A stretch of DNA of 64,000 nt from Tragulus kanchil (taxonomy: Eukaryota > Chordata > Mammalia > Artiodactyla > Tragulidae). The stretch's first letter is position 1. Each line of letters begins with the position of its first letter. The notes under the pieces are model-generated. The model was given only the letters and a program-made list of their open reading frames with translations. It made no database searches and was not told the DNA's origin. The stretch covers positions 90,679,001 to 90,743,000 of the forward strand of contig JAIOJX010000005.1 in the NCBI GenBank assembly GCA_022376925.1. The letters run 5' to 3'. Below, in pieces: positions 11,489 through 23,170 of the stretch. Position numbers and translations under genes: made by a program.

Positions 11489-13537
11489 CATTAAACCCTT
11501 CATGTATTGATTTCACTAGTGAACTGAGTGCAGTCGAGATTTTCGAGATTGAATTATGAGAGCTAAAACAGTCTTGAGAGAAGAATTGTTTGTTTTAATT
11601 ATAGAAAGAGCTTCGCAACTTATGAAATGATTTGCATGTAAGCAATGTTTTTTTTTCCCAATTATCCTAATGTACCAACGCAAGTAATAATTTAATGAGA
11701 TTTTTTTGTTTGGTTTTGTTTTTTTTTTTCTTTTGGTTCTTCACTAGGCAGGCCTTAATTTATCTAAACAAAGACATTTGCTAAGAGTCAAAACATTGTG
11801 TGTCTGCTTTGTTTAGTAATCCTTGATTATAAAAACACAAAATTTGAGAGAAAAAAAAATCGGCTAGATGATTTTAACATCTTCATTAACCAGAGTTCAG
11901 TTTTAAGTATTTGTGCCATAAAGTAGCAGTTTGGACTTCTTTTGGTCCAAGTAACTACCTGGTAAGATGCCAGGTATTTTGAAAAGTATATTAACCATTT
12001 CACATGGTTTTATACCTTGAGCGCATGTAGCTTATTTTGAAGTACTATAGATACAATGACTTTGTTTGAATTGTACTATGTACATAACATAAATGTTACC
12101 TCTTTAACTACTTTTAAGTGTACAATTCAGTGGCATTAGTTACATTTACACTGTTATGCAGCCATCACCACTGTCCATTTCCAGAAGTTTCTCCTCATTT
12201 CAAGCAGAAATGCTGTCTCCATTAAACAGTAACTCTCCATTTCCTCTGTCTCTAGCCCTGGTCGCCTCGATTTCTAGTCACTTTAACTTTTTTTTTTTTA
12301 ATTTTTAAAGGCCAAATTTAGTCTGATGTGCAAAACCAGCCAGCTACTTTTTCTTGTCTTGGTGTTGAAGTTGTGAATTAGCACCTGAAGTATTTTAAAA
12401 TTGTGAATTAAAATTCTGTTGCGGGCACTGGGCTTGGGATCGAATGAGGCCATCTGGTACTGCAGAACAGAGTTGGGATAGTCAGCCAGACCGAGGTCAT
12501 GACTGAAAAAAGTTTTCCATAGAAGCAAAGAGGACAATGAAAGAATGAAAACAGCATGGACTGTGGGTAAGCTAAGGAAAGTTCTTAGAAACGTGGTACC
12601 TGCATTAAACCCTTCATGTATTGATTTCACTAGTGAACTGAGTGCAGTCGAGATTTTCGAGATTGAATTATGAGAGCTAAAACAGTCTTGAGAGAAGAAT
12701 TGTTTGTTTTAATTATAGAAAGAGCTTCGCAACTTATGAAATGATTTGCATGTAAGCAATGTTTTTTTTTCCCAATTATCCTAATGTACCAACGCAAGTA
12801 ATAATTTAATGAGATTTTTTTGTTTGGTTTTGTTTTTTTTTTTCTTTTGGTTCTTCACTAGGCAGGCCTTAATTTATCTAAACAAAGACATTTGCTAAGA
12901 GTCAAAACATTGTGTGTCTGCTTTGTTTAGTAATCCTTGATTATAAAAACACAAAAATTTGAGAGAAAAAAAAATCGGCTAGATGATTTTAACATCTTCA
13001 TTAACCAGAGTTCAGTTTTAAGTATTTGTGCCATAAAGTAGCAGTTTGGACTTCTTTTGGTCCAAGTAACTACCTGGTAAGATGCCAGGTATTTTGAAAA
13101 GTATATTAACCATTTCACATGGTTTTATACCTTGAGCGCATGTAGCTTATTTTGAAGTACTATAGATACAATGACTTTGTTTGAATTGTACTATGTACAT
13201 AACATAAATGTTACCTCTTTAACTACTTTTAAGTGTACAATTCAGTGGCATTAGTTACATTTACACTGTTATGCAGCCATCACCACTGTCCATTTCCAGA
13301 AGTTTCTCCTCATTTCAAGCAGAAATGCTGTCTCCATTAAACAGTAACTCTCCATTTCCTCTGTCTCTAGCCCTGGTCGCCTCGATTTCTAGTGACTTAA
13401 ATTTTTTTTTTTTTAATTTTTAAAGGACAAATTTAGTCTGATGTGCAAAACCAGCCAGCTACTTTTTCTTGTCTTGGTGTTGAAGTTGTGAATTAGCACC
13501 TGAAGTATTTTAAAATTGTGAATTAAAATTCTGTTGC
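11310..13537. repeat. Direct duplication D5 (offset about 1115-1118 bp)
   Basis: Copy 1 is about 11310-12422 and copy 2 about 12423-13537. At its start copy 2 reads 'gggcactgggcttggg' where copy 1 reads 'gggcacttggg'. Near the junction-proximal ends, 'gaccgacgtaggtcatg' and 'gaccgaggtcatg' differ by insertion. The unit is AT-rich and contains an L1M fragment. Confidence 0.96.
12060..12285 (-). mobile_element. L1M 3-prime UTR fragment, minus strand
   Basis: The plus strand shows the antisense pattern 'aagtgtacaattcagtggc', 'gcagccatcaccactgtcc' and 'agtaactctccatttcc'. This is typical of the antisense 3-prime UTR of old L1 elements. A second copy at about 13170-13400 is due to duplication D5. 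Confidence 0.75.
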
Positions 13538-14009
13538 TATCTTGCTCCAACTTTAGCTTTTATTACCTGTTGGCTATTCCATATCTGGGTTTTTTTTTGC
13601 TTGTTCAACAAACATATGGCACCCTAGCTCTGGGCTCCACACCATTGATCTGAATCTGCTTTTAGATTGAGCATCCGGATGTGGAGAACTTGGGGAGGGA
13701 CCAGTGCACAGTGGAGTCTTGTCCTCTGGGAAAAAGAAGGGATTTGGCACTAGCATCTTGTAGAGGTTTGCCATTAAAAAAAAATTGTCTTATGTTTAAC
13801 TTCCCTGATAGCATTTCAAATAAACCATAATTTAACAAAGTCTGAAAAAGAAAAAAAAAAAAGGCTTGAAATTCTCCCTTATCAACATTGCTCTACTTGC
13901 AAGTCTTGTGTTGCTATGACAACCGCTCCTGTTTACCCAGTGCGCACCCTGGCTGCGGGTACTGTTGGGAGGGGTTTGCTTATATCCTCGGATTTAATCC
14001 GCACCGCTG

Positions 14010-14140
14010 ATGTGCTGTCTTCCACATTTGCAAATGTAGGCTCAGAGACAGTAGTATAACTTGCCTGAGGACCGTGGCTATCAGCGAGGCTGGAATTTGA
14101 ACTCCTTGTCTGGCCTCAGAGTTTAAGCCCAAGGCTACCT
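14010..14140 (+). mobile_element. MIR SINE remnant
   Basis: The segment matches the MIR core pattern at moderate divergence: 'ggctcagagacagtag', 'taacttgcctgagg', then 'gctggaatttgaactcc'. It ends just upstream of the CpG-rich block. Confidence 0.7.
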
Positions 14141-14160
14141 ATGAAATCATTTATGGACAG

Positions 14161-14540
14161 CCCCGTCTTTATCCGGTCGGGGGCGTTTTCCTCTTCGCTG
14201 TGTTCCCACGCTGTTGTGTTCCTTCACTTAGCGCAGTCAGGGAGGGCTGCCCTGGGACCGCAGCACATTCCCAGGATGCCAGCCCAGGCCTCGGGGAGTG
14301 TTGCCAGGGTTGCACACTCTCGGCTTTGGAAAAGGAACAGCGCTGAAGAGGTGCCTTCGGAGTGTGCGGCGCACAGACTTCCTGGCTTGTCTGGCCGTCC
14401 CGTGTCGGGCCTGCGTCTGTTCCGCCCCATACCGTGCCTCGTACCGTGTCTCGTGTTCCCCCAGAAGGTGCCTCCTCTGCTGATAGCTCAGCCATCTGGA
14501 CCCCTGCCCCCACTCTCTCCCTGCCCCGCCCCCGCCGCCA
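14161..14540. promoter_or_regulatory. CpG-island-like segment with GC boxes
   Basis: I count 23 CpG dinucleotides in 14161-14460. This is far denser than the surrounding sequence, which shows the usual mammalian CpG depletion. A GC-box run 'ccccgcccccgccgcc' follows at 14524-14539. The segment lies outside all duplications and contains no recognised repeat. Overlapping open frames of 114-140 codons occur on both strands, as expected for GC-rich DNA, and match nothing I know. It could be a small promoter or enhancer, or a decaying GC-rich segment. No transcript start can be assigned. Confidence 0.4.
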
Positions 14541-15089
14541 GTCTCTGGGTACTTAAGTTATAACCTCTACTTGACAGTAGTCTGACGAGCAGAAGAGGAG
14601 TGGGTTTATTTGTTTTTTTTTTTTTTCAGCCACTGTATTGATCGCCAGCTGTGTGCCAGGCAGTGTGCCACAGAGAGCAGCTGGGAGGAGACTGCGCTTG
14701 GAGAGCTGGTGGAGGGCCCCCGACTCAGGCTGGGAGTGGGCGACCGCAGTCACGGAGGGCTCTGTCTTTCTCTGTCTCTAGGGAGATGTTGAAGTGAGAA
14801 CCTGGAGGAGAGGTTGAAGCTGATGGGGGCGGCGGGAGGAGGCATTCTGTGAGCGTGGGGAAAGAAAGGAGAGTGTCTGGAGTGCAGCAGGACCTGGTTG
14901 GGCTGTTCCTGGGTACCCTCTGGGGACTGATGACAGAAACCAGCAGGGAGGGGAAGAGTAAGGGACCTTTCTGCATATTCATGATCCCGTCTGGCTGCTC
15001 AGCGCAGACATGGGTGTTTTCCTCCCAAAGTACTGGGGGACAGGTACTTTGTCTTCTGTCATCTGTAAAATGATCCGTCTTATTCCATG

Positions 15090-15290
15090 ATGATAACAGT
15101 AGCTACATATTGTGGTCTCACTCTGCACCCGATGTGGTTCTGCACACCTTATGTTCACACCCTCACTTCATTCCCGCGGCAGCCCTTTTGCTACCTCCGT
15201 GTCCCAGATGAAGAAACAAGGTGTAGGTGCCTCAGCATCCTGGCAAAGGGACCGTGAGTGGCAGGACGGGATTTGAACCAGGTTGTCTCT
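15090..15290 (+). mobile_element. MIR SINE remnant
   Basis: The pattern is 'cctcacttcattcccgcgg', 'cagatgaagaaacaagg', then 'gtggcaggacgggatttgaa'. It matches MIR with the expected spacing. Confidence 0.7.
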
Positions 15291-15514
15291 GATCGGCACG
15301 TACAGCCCTGCCATTGGAGGGATCATTTGTGTATTTCCACAGCCTTAGCATGGTAGCTACTCAGTAAGGTCTATGGAATTTATTTGAGGAGGTGGCCAGG
15401 TTTACCCTATATATACTCTCTAACGGAGTATAACACGCAGTAAAGCATGGCTCCCCGGGCCATGAAGCCGTACAGTGGCGGCCTGGGATTAGAAATATAG
15501 TCCACCGTACATGT

Positions 15515-15616
15515 AATGCGCCTGAGTCATCCCCAAACCCGTCCCCCCCCCCCCCTGGAAAAGTTGTTTTCCATCAAAACAGTCCCTGGTCCCAAAGAAG
15601 TTGGGGGACCACTGCA
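15515..15616. mobile_element. Possible hAT-type DNA transposon end
   Basis: The end 'ggtcccaaagaagttggggg' followed by 'accactg' resembles the terminus of Charlie-group hAT elements, and 'gttttccatcaaaacagtcc' fits the subterminal part. A C run (15543-15556) sits inside. Only one end is visible and the identification rests on memory of the family, so it is tentative. Confidence 0.4.
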
Positions 15617-15862
15617 ACAAAGTTCCCAGGCCTTGAACCCACAAGTTTATGGAAAAGTGCTCAATGAATTTGCACAAAAATTCACCAGTGTAAATCATTA
15701 CTTTACTCAAGATGCGTGTTAGTATCCTCATCCCCTGCGCCCCCCGAGGCTCCCGTGTGCTCCCTTCCCTTCATCACCATCCCCAGAGTAACTTGTTCTT
15801 ACCTCTGACACTATAGAGTACTTTTTTGCTTATTTTTGAACTTCATATTGTAAATGGCTTTT

Positions 15863-16125
15863 TTGTGGCCTCTTTTTTATTGATTTTTTACGTATTTATA
15901 TTTTGTCTATCTTTATTCTTCAGCCTGTGTGGGTCTCCCATCGCAGTGGCCTCTCATTGCAGAGCACCGGCTCTGGGCACATGCGCTCCAGAGCACTGAC
16001 CCGCAGTTGGATTCACTGATCGAGCCACTCTGCGGCATGTGGGATCTTCCCAGGCCAGGGATCAAACTGGTGCCACTTGCACTGCAAGGCGGACTCTTTA
16101 CCCACTGGACCACCAGGGAAGCCCT
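15863..16125 (-). mobile_element. CHR-like SINE variant, minus strand, with target-site duplication
   Basis: The plus strand gives the reverse complement of the variant SINE: tail with 'gtggcctcttttttattg', body 'gcagagcaccggctctggg' and the tRNA head 'actggaccaccagggaagcc'. The flanks share 'tgtaaatggctttt/a' (15849 and 16125), a 13-14 bp target-site duplication. A second copy at about 17000-17230 comes from duplication D6 and lacks the tail side. Confidence 0.88.
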
Positions 16126-18103
16126 GTAAATGGCTTTATACAGAGTGTATTCTGTATGTTTGCAGATTCTCTGCTTTCTCATCCTAATTTCTGCATAGGC
16201 TAACATTAGACAACATCCAGGTTACCTGTAGCTGAGTGTTCCAACTGTGTGTTTGTAGAAATGTTTTCAGTTTAGCTCTGACCGCTGGGTAGCCCCACCT
16301 ACTTCCCTAGTGTTGATCCCTGGGCCTTGAGAGGGACACAGGCCCTCCAGAAGGTGGCTTCCAGTTAGTTGAGGTTCTCGCTACTTTGCTAGTTAGTTAC
16401 ATTGCCTTCGGATCCTGTGAGCTTCAGTGGGCTTACCTGGTAAAACCATCATCTTTAGGGTGAATACACGTCTTGCTTCTACCCACTGTCTTTGAGGATC
16501 CGAAGAAACAGTGCATGTCCCAGTGTTTTGGTAATTTGTGAAATATTCTTGTAAGATATGATATTAAAGATGATGAGTAACCCCCCACCCCACATATATA
16601 CAAACACACTTTCCCTTGTTCTCTAAAATGTGTTGAACCATCAAAAAACTGTTCTTGATAATCCTGTATATAATATACTGGCCACCTGATGCGAAGAGCT
16701 GGCTCTTTAGAAAAGACTCTGATCCAGGGAAAGGTTGAGGGCAGGCGGAGAAGGGGACAGCAGAGGATGAGGTGGTTGGATGGCATCACTGACTTGATGG
16801 ACGTGAGTGTGAGCAAGCTCTGAGAGATGGTGAAGGATGGGGAAGGCTGAAGTGCTGTGGTTCATGGGGTTGAAAAGAGTTGGATATGACTGAGTGACTG
16901 AACAACAGCAGTAGTGTGATGGTGCAGAGCAACATCTGAAGAGCTGAGAGACGGTGGTTTGAGGCAGCAAGCGCGAAGCTCTCTGGAGACCCCAGGCTGT
17001 TTATATTTTGTCTATCTTTATTCTTCAGCCTGTGTGGGTCTCCCATCGCAGTGGCCTCTCATTGCAGAGCACCGGCTCTGGGCACATGCGCTCCAGAGCA
17101 CTGACCCGCAGTTGGATTCACTGATCGAGCCACTCTGCGGCATGTGGGATCTTCCCAGGCCAGGGATCAAACTGGTGCCACTTGCACTGCAAGGCGGACT
17201 CTTTACCCACTGGACCACCAGGGAAGCCCTGTAAATGGCTTTATACAGAGTGTATTCTGTATGTTTGCAGATTCTCTGCTTTCTCATCCTAATTTCTGCA
17301 TAGGCTAACATTAGACAACATCCAGGTTACCTGTAGCTGAGTGTTCCAACTGTGTGTTTGTAGAAATGTTTTCAGTTTAGCTCTGACCGCTGGGTAGCCC
17401 CACCTACTTCCCTAGTGTTGATCCCTGGGCCTTGAGAGGGACACAGGCCCTCCAGAAGGTGGCTTCCAGTTAGTTGAGGTTCTCGCTACTTTGCTAGTTA
17501 GTTACATTGCCTTCGGATCCTGTGAGCTTCAGTGGGCTTACCTGGTAAAACCATCATCTTTAGGGTGAATACACGTCTTGCTTCTACCCACTGTCTTTGA
17601 GGATCCAAGAAACAGTGCATGTCCCAGTGTTTTGGTAATTTGTGAAATATTCTTGTAAGATATGATATTAAAGATGATGAGTAACCCCCCACCCCACATA
17701 TATACAAACACACTTTCCCTTGTTCTCTAAAATGTGTTGAACCATCAAAAAACTGTTCTTGATAATCCTGTATATAATATACTGGCCACCTGATGCGAAG
17801 AGCTGGCTCTTTAGAAAAGACTCTGATCCAGGGAAAGGTTGAGGGCAGGCGGAGAAGGGGACAGCAGAGGATGAGGTGGTTGGATGGCATCACTGACTTG
17901 ATGGACGTGAGTGTGAGCAAGCTCTGAGAGATGGTGAAGGATGGGGAAGGCTGAAGTGCTGTGGTTCATGGGGTTGAAAAGAGTTGGATATGACTGAGTG
18001 ACTGAACAACAGCAGTAGTGTGATGGTGCAGAGCAACATCTGAAGAGCTGAGAGACGGTGGTTTGAGGCAGCAAGCGCGAAGCTCTCTGGAGACCCCAGG
18101 CTG
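15895..18103. repeat. Direct duplication D6 (offset 1105 bp)
   Basis: Copy 1 is about 15895-16999 and copy 2 about 17000-18103. The only difference I noticed is 'ggatccgaagaaac' against 'ggatccaagaaac', one base in the middle. The junction 'aggctg|tttatattttg' lies inside the tail of a minus-strand SINE. Confidence 0.97.
16684..16912 (+). mobile_element. Bov-A/BovB-type ruminant element
   Basis: The segment reads 'gctctttagaaaagactctg', 'ggaaaggttgagggcaggcg', 'gatggcatcactgacttgat', 'gagttggatatgactgagtg'. This is the familiar sequence of BovB-derived Bov-A elements and it supports a ruminant source. A full second copy lies at about 17789-18016 (D6) and its last 40 bases recur at 19137 (D7). 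Confidence 0.85.
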
Positions 18104-20296
18104 CGGACTTCTGTAGCCTGACTTCTCTAGGCCTGTATTTCTCTGGCGCTTGGAATATGCCTGGAAGCTTGGCCGATTTCCTAGGATTTGGTGAGTCAGG
18201 ATAAAACCAGCCTGTGTGGCCATGTATAAGTAATGAGAGGCCAAACAAGTTTCCTTAAAGATACGTTTTCTTCCTATAGGCCAGTTGTGGAGCTTTTTCT
18301 ATTATTTCATGAAAAAACACCTAACATGCACCTGTGCCCAGTTTTCTGCCTTTAGCGCCGTGGGCAGCAGGCAGACAGACTCTTTCTCTGTCGTGTGACT
18401 TTTGACCCTTTTCCATGGGGGTTTGGGCTCCAGAGGGTGGACTTTGATGGCTGAGACGTTACTCTCCTCCTGCTTAGTGACTGCTCTGAAGCATGGAAAA
18501 CACAGAAGGACTCTTTGAAGCTGCCGACTTTGCAGACTCACAGTGACCTTGTGCTGGAGGGGATGCCCAGCCTGGGGGCCCCGGGCGGGTCTGTGCAGGC
18601 CTGCAGTGGGGCTGGTTTTCTGTCTGGTGCCTCCGGCTCTCTATAGCAGTAGGAATGGCAGCCCAGGGGCTTGGTCAAGGTCGAAGGTGCTTTTCACCAG
18701 GGTACTGTTGGGGTTTGAATGCCCCGGTGTGAAGGCTTTCGGTTGTGATAAGATGGAGCAAGGAGACATCAGTGTAACTTAGGGACTCAAGTAAACAAGT
18801 TGAAGTCTTCTGGGAGCCAGGAGAGCCCTTCTCTCCTTCCCACCTATCTGCTCCAGCCAAGGCTGCCAGGGTCTCCTGGTTTCTCTCTGCCTCACTCCCA
18901 GGCTGTTTGGGGTGCCTGTCTGTCAGACTGTTTCAGGTGAGGGAGATCAGCATTGCTCATTTTGAATCCCTGATTTGTGTGGTTCTTCCCTCACCCCATG
19001 TCTTGCAGCCCTGGATCCTTGGAACCTGATGGGGGATGTGAAAAGGCACCCAGAATCCACCTGTCAGCTTGCCCATGAAAGCCAGGAGGCTGTGCTGCTT
19101 CTCCTAATTTCGGTGCATTCCTTGTCTTGTTCTCAGAAAAGAGTTGGATATGACTGAGTGACTGAACAACAGCAGTAGTGTGATGGTGCAGAGCAACATC
19201 TGAAGAGCTGAGAGACGGTGGTTTGAGGCAGCAAGCGCGAAGCTCTCTGGAGACCCCAGGCTGCGGACTTCTGTAGCCTGACTTCTCTAGGCCTGTATTT
19301 CTCTGGCGCTTGGAATATGCCTGGAAGCTTGGCCGATTTCCTAGGATTTGGTGAGTCAGGATAAAACCAGCCTGTGTGGCCATGTATAAGTAATGAGAGG
19401 CCAAACAAGTTTCCTTAAAGATACGTTTTCTTCCTATAGGCCAGTTGTGGAGCTTTTTCTATTATTTCATGAAAAAACACCTAACATGCACCTGTGCCCA
19501 GTTTTCTGCCTTTAGCGCCGTGGGCAGCAGGCAGACAGACTCTTTCTCTGTCGTGTGACTTTTGACCCTTTTCCATGGGGGTTTGGGCTCCAGAGGGTGG
19601 ACTTTGATGGCTGAGACGTTACTCTCCTCCTGCTTAGTGACTGCTCTGAAGCATGGAAAACACAGAAGGACTCTTTGAAGCTGCCGACTTTGCAGACTCA
19701 CAGTGACCTTGTGCTGGAGGGGATGCCCAGCCTGGGGGCCCCGGGCGGGTCTGTGCAGGCCTGCAGTGGGGCTGGTTTTCTGTCTGGTGCCTCCGGCTCT
19801 CTATAGCAGTAGGAATGGCAGCCCAGGGGCTTGGTCAAGGTCGAAGGTGCTTTTCACCAGGGTACTGTTGGGGTTTGAATGCCCGGTGTGAAGGCTTTCG
19901 GTTGTGATAAGATGGAGCAAGGAGACATCAGTGTAACTTAGGGACTCAAGTAAACAAGTTGAAGTCTTCTGGGAGCCAGGAGAGCCCTTCTCTCCTTCCC
20001 ACCTATCTGCTCCAGCCAAGGCTGCCAGGGTCTCCTGGTTTCTCTCTGCCTCACTCCCAGGCTGTTTGGGGTGCCTGTCTGTCAGACTGTTTCAGGTGAG
20101 GGAGATCAGCATTGCTCATTTTGAATCCCTGATTTGTGTGGTTCTTCCCTCACCCCATGTCTTGCAGCCCTGGATCCTTGGAACCTGATGGGGGATGTGA
20201 AAAGGCACCCAGAATCCACCTGTCAGCTTGCCCATGAAAGCCAGGAGGCTGTGCTGCTTCTCCTAAGTTCGGTGCATTCCTTGTCTTGTTCTCAGA
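17977..20296. repeat. Direct duplication D7 (offset 1160 bp)
   Basis: Copy 1 is about 17977-19136 and copy 2 about 19137-20296. Differences are 'gccccggtgtg' against 'gcccggtgtg', and 'cctaatttcgg' against 'cctaagttcgg' near the end of copy 1. It begins within the 3-prime end of the Bov-A/BovB-type element, so that end occurs three times (16877, 17981, 19141). Confidence 0.97.
18104..18976. other. Unassigned GC-richer sequence (repeated in D7)
   Basis: I recognise no repeat. Frames of 60-80 codons on both strands appear twice because of D7 and do not look like protein families. A splice-like pattern cannot be judged from one genome. Confidence 0.4.
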
Positions 20297-20641
20297 CTCC
20301 CACCGGTTCCATTGCTCCCTGTCTTTGGTTTTAGGCTTTCAGTTGATGTGTTGTAGATGAGCAGTCTCCACGGGGCCATCCGTGTGAGTCATCCCTTCTT
20401 TCCTTTTATGTATTAACTATTCTCTATTTTTCCATCCTGGAGTTCTTGGAGACAACTTGGTATGATAGACAGAGACTCAGAAAGCAGATAGGGTTGCAAC
20501 AACACAAGATGAGGAGCGATGTTTAAATTTCAGGTAAACGATGAAGAGTTTTTTAGTATGTGTATGTCCCCATTGTGGTATGTATGTACTAAACAGTTGT
20601 GTGTGGTGTATCTGAAAGGCAAACTTACCTGGGCATCTTGT

Positions 20642-20777
20642 TTTTTGTTGTTGTTTGTTAGTTTTGCTTTTGCCCTGCCTCGAGGCATGGGAGATCTTAG
20701 TTTCCCAGCCAGGGATGGAATGTGACCCCCCTGCATTGGAAGTGCACAGTCTTAACTGCTGGATCACCAGGGAAGTT
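20642..20777 (-). mobile_element. CHR-type SINE, minus strand, with target-site duplication
   Basis: The reverse complement of the tRNA head is visible as 'actgctggatcaccaggg', with 'cttagtttcccagccaggg' in the body. The flanks share 'cctgggcatcttgt' and 'cctgggtatcttgt' (20628 and 20778), the target-site duplication. Confidence 0.85.
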
Positions 20778-21079
20778 CCTGGGTATCTTGTATTGCACCG
20801 GGAAATCCTGAAACCCATAAAACTTAGACAAAAAAATCTCACTTCTCTTCCTGCCTCCCTCTGTGATCACAGGGCATCTCATCTGACCCCCAAGCCACTG
20901 TGTCTTCTGTCAAAAGGGCTTATGCTCTCTTAGCTCGCAGGTTTGGGGGATAACTGACGAGACTCACGATAGCCCTCCGGACGTGTCAGTGTCTTCCTTT
21001 TCTGTGTTTATGCAGTGATGGTGGGTTGCTTCTTGCTTGTCTTCCTTTTCCTCTTTTCCTCCCACTGTTCCTCTCCTTT

Positions 21080-21203
21080 AGTGGCTCTGTTTTTGGCCCA
21101 CTGCGGCCATGCAGAATCCTAGTTCCTCGACCAGGGATCAGACCTGGACCCCCTGCAGTAGAAGCACAGAGTCTGAACGCCTGGAGTGCCAAGGAGGTCC
21201 CTA
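21080..21203 (-). mobile_element. CHR-type SINE, minus strand, diverged
   Basis: 'gaatcctagttcctcgacca' and 'agtagaagcacagagtctga' mark the reverse complement of a CHR element. I saw no clear target-site duplication. Confidence 0.75.
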
Positions 21204-22027
21204 GGGTGGCTCTTCGAGGTCTTCTCAGGGTGTCACCTCCTCTCCTTCCTCTGGCTGCTCTGACTCACTTTTACTTTTTCTGTCCTTCCTCTAACAGCTT
21301 CCTGATTTCTTTTCCCTGGAAGCCATTTGACTGTATGTCTCAGGTATCTCCCTTTATTTGGCCACATGTTACCAGCCCTTTTGTTTCTTTTCTCTTTATC
21401 TTCTGAGCCGGCAGTGACGCAGGGTAAAGGGGACCCTTCAGTCTCTCACTGGGGGTCAGCACCGGTCACCTGTCCTTTCAGGGCCGTGATTTTCTCCTCA
21501 GTTTGCTGAGAGAACTTGTTGAGAATTCAGGGGTTGGAGGCTGGCAGGCTGCCTTTGGCCCACATGTGAGTGGTTTGGCTTCAGATTTTGGAAAGCCCTT
21601 GGAAAAGAGAGCTCTTGGGGAAGGCAAGGCTCGATGCTCTCCTTGGTGTTGGGCAAGCCTCTCCATCTGCTTCACAGGGTGATTCACTTTGAGCCCTGAT
21701 GGCAGTTGGGTTTGAGACTGCTGAGCTCTGCTGCAGATAATGACTAATGAAGCCTGTGTGCACTCCTTCGTTGAGCTCTTGAAATAAAGCCACCAGGCAT
21801 GGTCGGGGCAGATTTACAGATTGGGAGAACGGAGGTACAGAGACGTTTCCTTGCCACAGGCATTGGATTGGCAGTCCCACTCTGCAGCCTCTGTTCTGAA
21901 CCAGGACAGGGATTGTTGGATTTCTGTGGATTTCGTTTGGATTTCTGTGGCCACTTGCAGCTGTGAGGTTCTGTGAAATTCCTTGTAGGAGTTCCGGTAG
22001 AGTAGTAGACTGCAGTTTGTCTTTTAA

Positions 22028-22187
22028 TTTTTTTCATACATGTATTTATTTGGCTGCACCAGGTCTTAGTCGCAGCATGTGAACTCTTGTTGCGGGATGT
22101 GAGAGCTAGCTCCCCAACAAGGGATCAAGCCTGGGCCCCTGGCATCTGGGGCCTGGAGTCTTAGCCACTGGGCCACTGGAGAAGCCC
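22028..22187 (-). mobile_element. CHR-type SINE, minus strand, with target-site duplication
   Basis: The pattern is 'tatttggctgcaccaggtct', 'caacaagggatcaagcctgg' and 'ccactgggccactggagaag'. 'gtttgtctttta' occurs on both flanks (about 22017 and 22188), the target-site duplication. Confidence 0.87.
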
Positions 22188-22309
22188 TGTTTGTCTTTTA
22201 AATTCATAATGTTGAATCCTTGCCCTGTCATCTAGGTGGTTGCTCTGTATTCTTGGGTAATGAGTCCTTAGACTCTGTTCCCCCTCAAGGATTGTTCTTC
22301 TTTATCTTT

Positions 22310-23170
22310 GTTTCCTGAAAACGAGTTCACCTCTTAGTGGGTGTTGAGCCACAAGACACCACCAAACCAATAATCTGGAGAAGGAAGGATTTACTAACTT
22401 GCAGCAAGTAAGGAGAATACCTGGGGTCTTCCCCCAGCAATGTTTCTGCATGCAACAGCAAAATTAGGGGAGTTTTAAGCTAAGGGTACATGCATATTCA
22501 GGGCTTCCCAGGTGGCTTCACTAAGGCAGGTAAAGGATCCACCTGCCAATGCAGGAGACCCAAGTTCGATCGTTGGGTCGAGAAGATTCCCTGGAGAAGG
22601 AAATGGCAACTTGCTCCAGTATTCTTGCCTGGAAAATTCTGTAGACAGAGCAGCCTGGCAGGCTGCAGTCCATGGAGTTGCAGAGAGTGGGACACAATTT
22701 ACTGACCAAACAGCAACAATGTATGCCTGTGTGAAGGGGACAGACTTGTGAAGGGGCTGGGCAGAGGGTTTAGCTTAGAATTGGGGCAGAGTTTGACAGC
22801 AGTCTAAGCTTCAGTTGAAGTCATGACGATCAGAAAAGGTCAACTTGATTGTTCCATCGTACACTAAGTTGAGGCCTTTGCTCTTGCAGAATTCACAAAT
22901 CAATATAAGATTGTAATATGTATCCCTTGAGGAGAAACTGGAATTTGGTTTTATCTCTGTTGTTTCTTGACTGCTTTTCCTTTGCTCCTGCTTCCTCACT
23001 TCCTTTAGATCTTTAATTACTGAGACCAGTTCTCAAGGGCAACCACTGTGACCAGGCTTAGATCACAGAATGGCTTAAACCAAAGATGGCTTCTTTTATG
23101 TCAGAAAAGCCATGCCTGGTTCTTTCTCTCCAGGAACCCCATACCCTACCTGCATATATCGTAAAGATGT
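22310..23170. mobile_element. Possible LTR-like segment, interrupted by a Bov-tA SINE
   Basis: The composition and phrases such as 'ccaataatctggagaagg' and 'gggagttttaagctaaggg' recall ruminant endogenous-retrovirus LTRs. I cannot place the ends or a family, and no coding remnant is visible. This is a weak suggestion. Confidence 0.25.
22502..22715 (+). mobile_element. Bov-tA SINE, plus strand
   Basis: The element starts with the tRNA head 'gcttcccaggtggcttcact' and continues through 'ggcaacttgctccagtattc', 'cagtccatggagttgcagag' and 'gggacacaatttactgac'. It is full length for Bov-tA (about 210 bp) and diagnostic of ruminants. Confidence 0.92.

Larger units (their letters stand above)
7259..12040. 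other. Unassigned AT-rich sequence within duplications D3-D5
   Basis: Apart from the duplications themselves I recognise no gene or repeat family here. Several homopolymer tracts are present (for example T runs at 7478-7491 and A runs at 10001-10014). The sequence could include conserved non-coding elements, which only cross-species alignment would show. Confidence 0.4.

Noticed and set aside
14141..14563. 140-codon open frame as a possible gene
   Set aside because: It lies in GC-rich DNA, where stops are rare. The opposite strand has a 114-codon frame over the same bases, no domain or signal is visible, and the start overlaps the end of a MIR.
16433..18248. Minus-strand frames of 127-145 codons
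   Set aside because: They run through a Bov-A/BovB-type element and the neighbouring non-coding sequence and appear twice because of D6.
22310..23170. Firm call of a ruminant retroviral LTR
   Set aside because: The resemblance is only in phrases; I could not find LTR ends, a polyadenylation region or a partner LTR. It is kept only as a weak suggestion.
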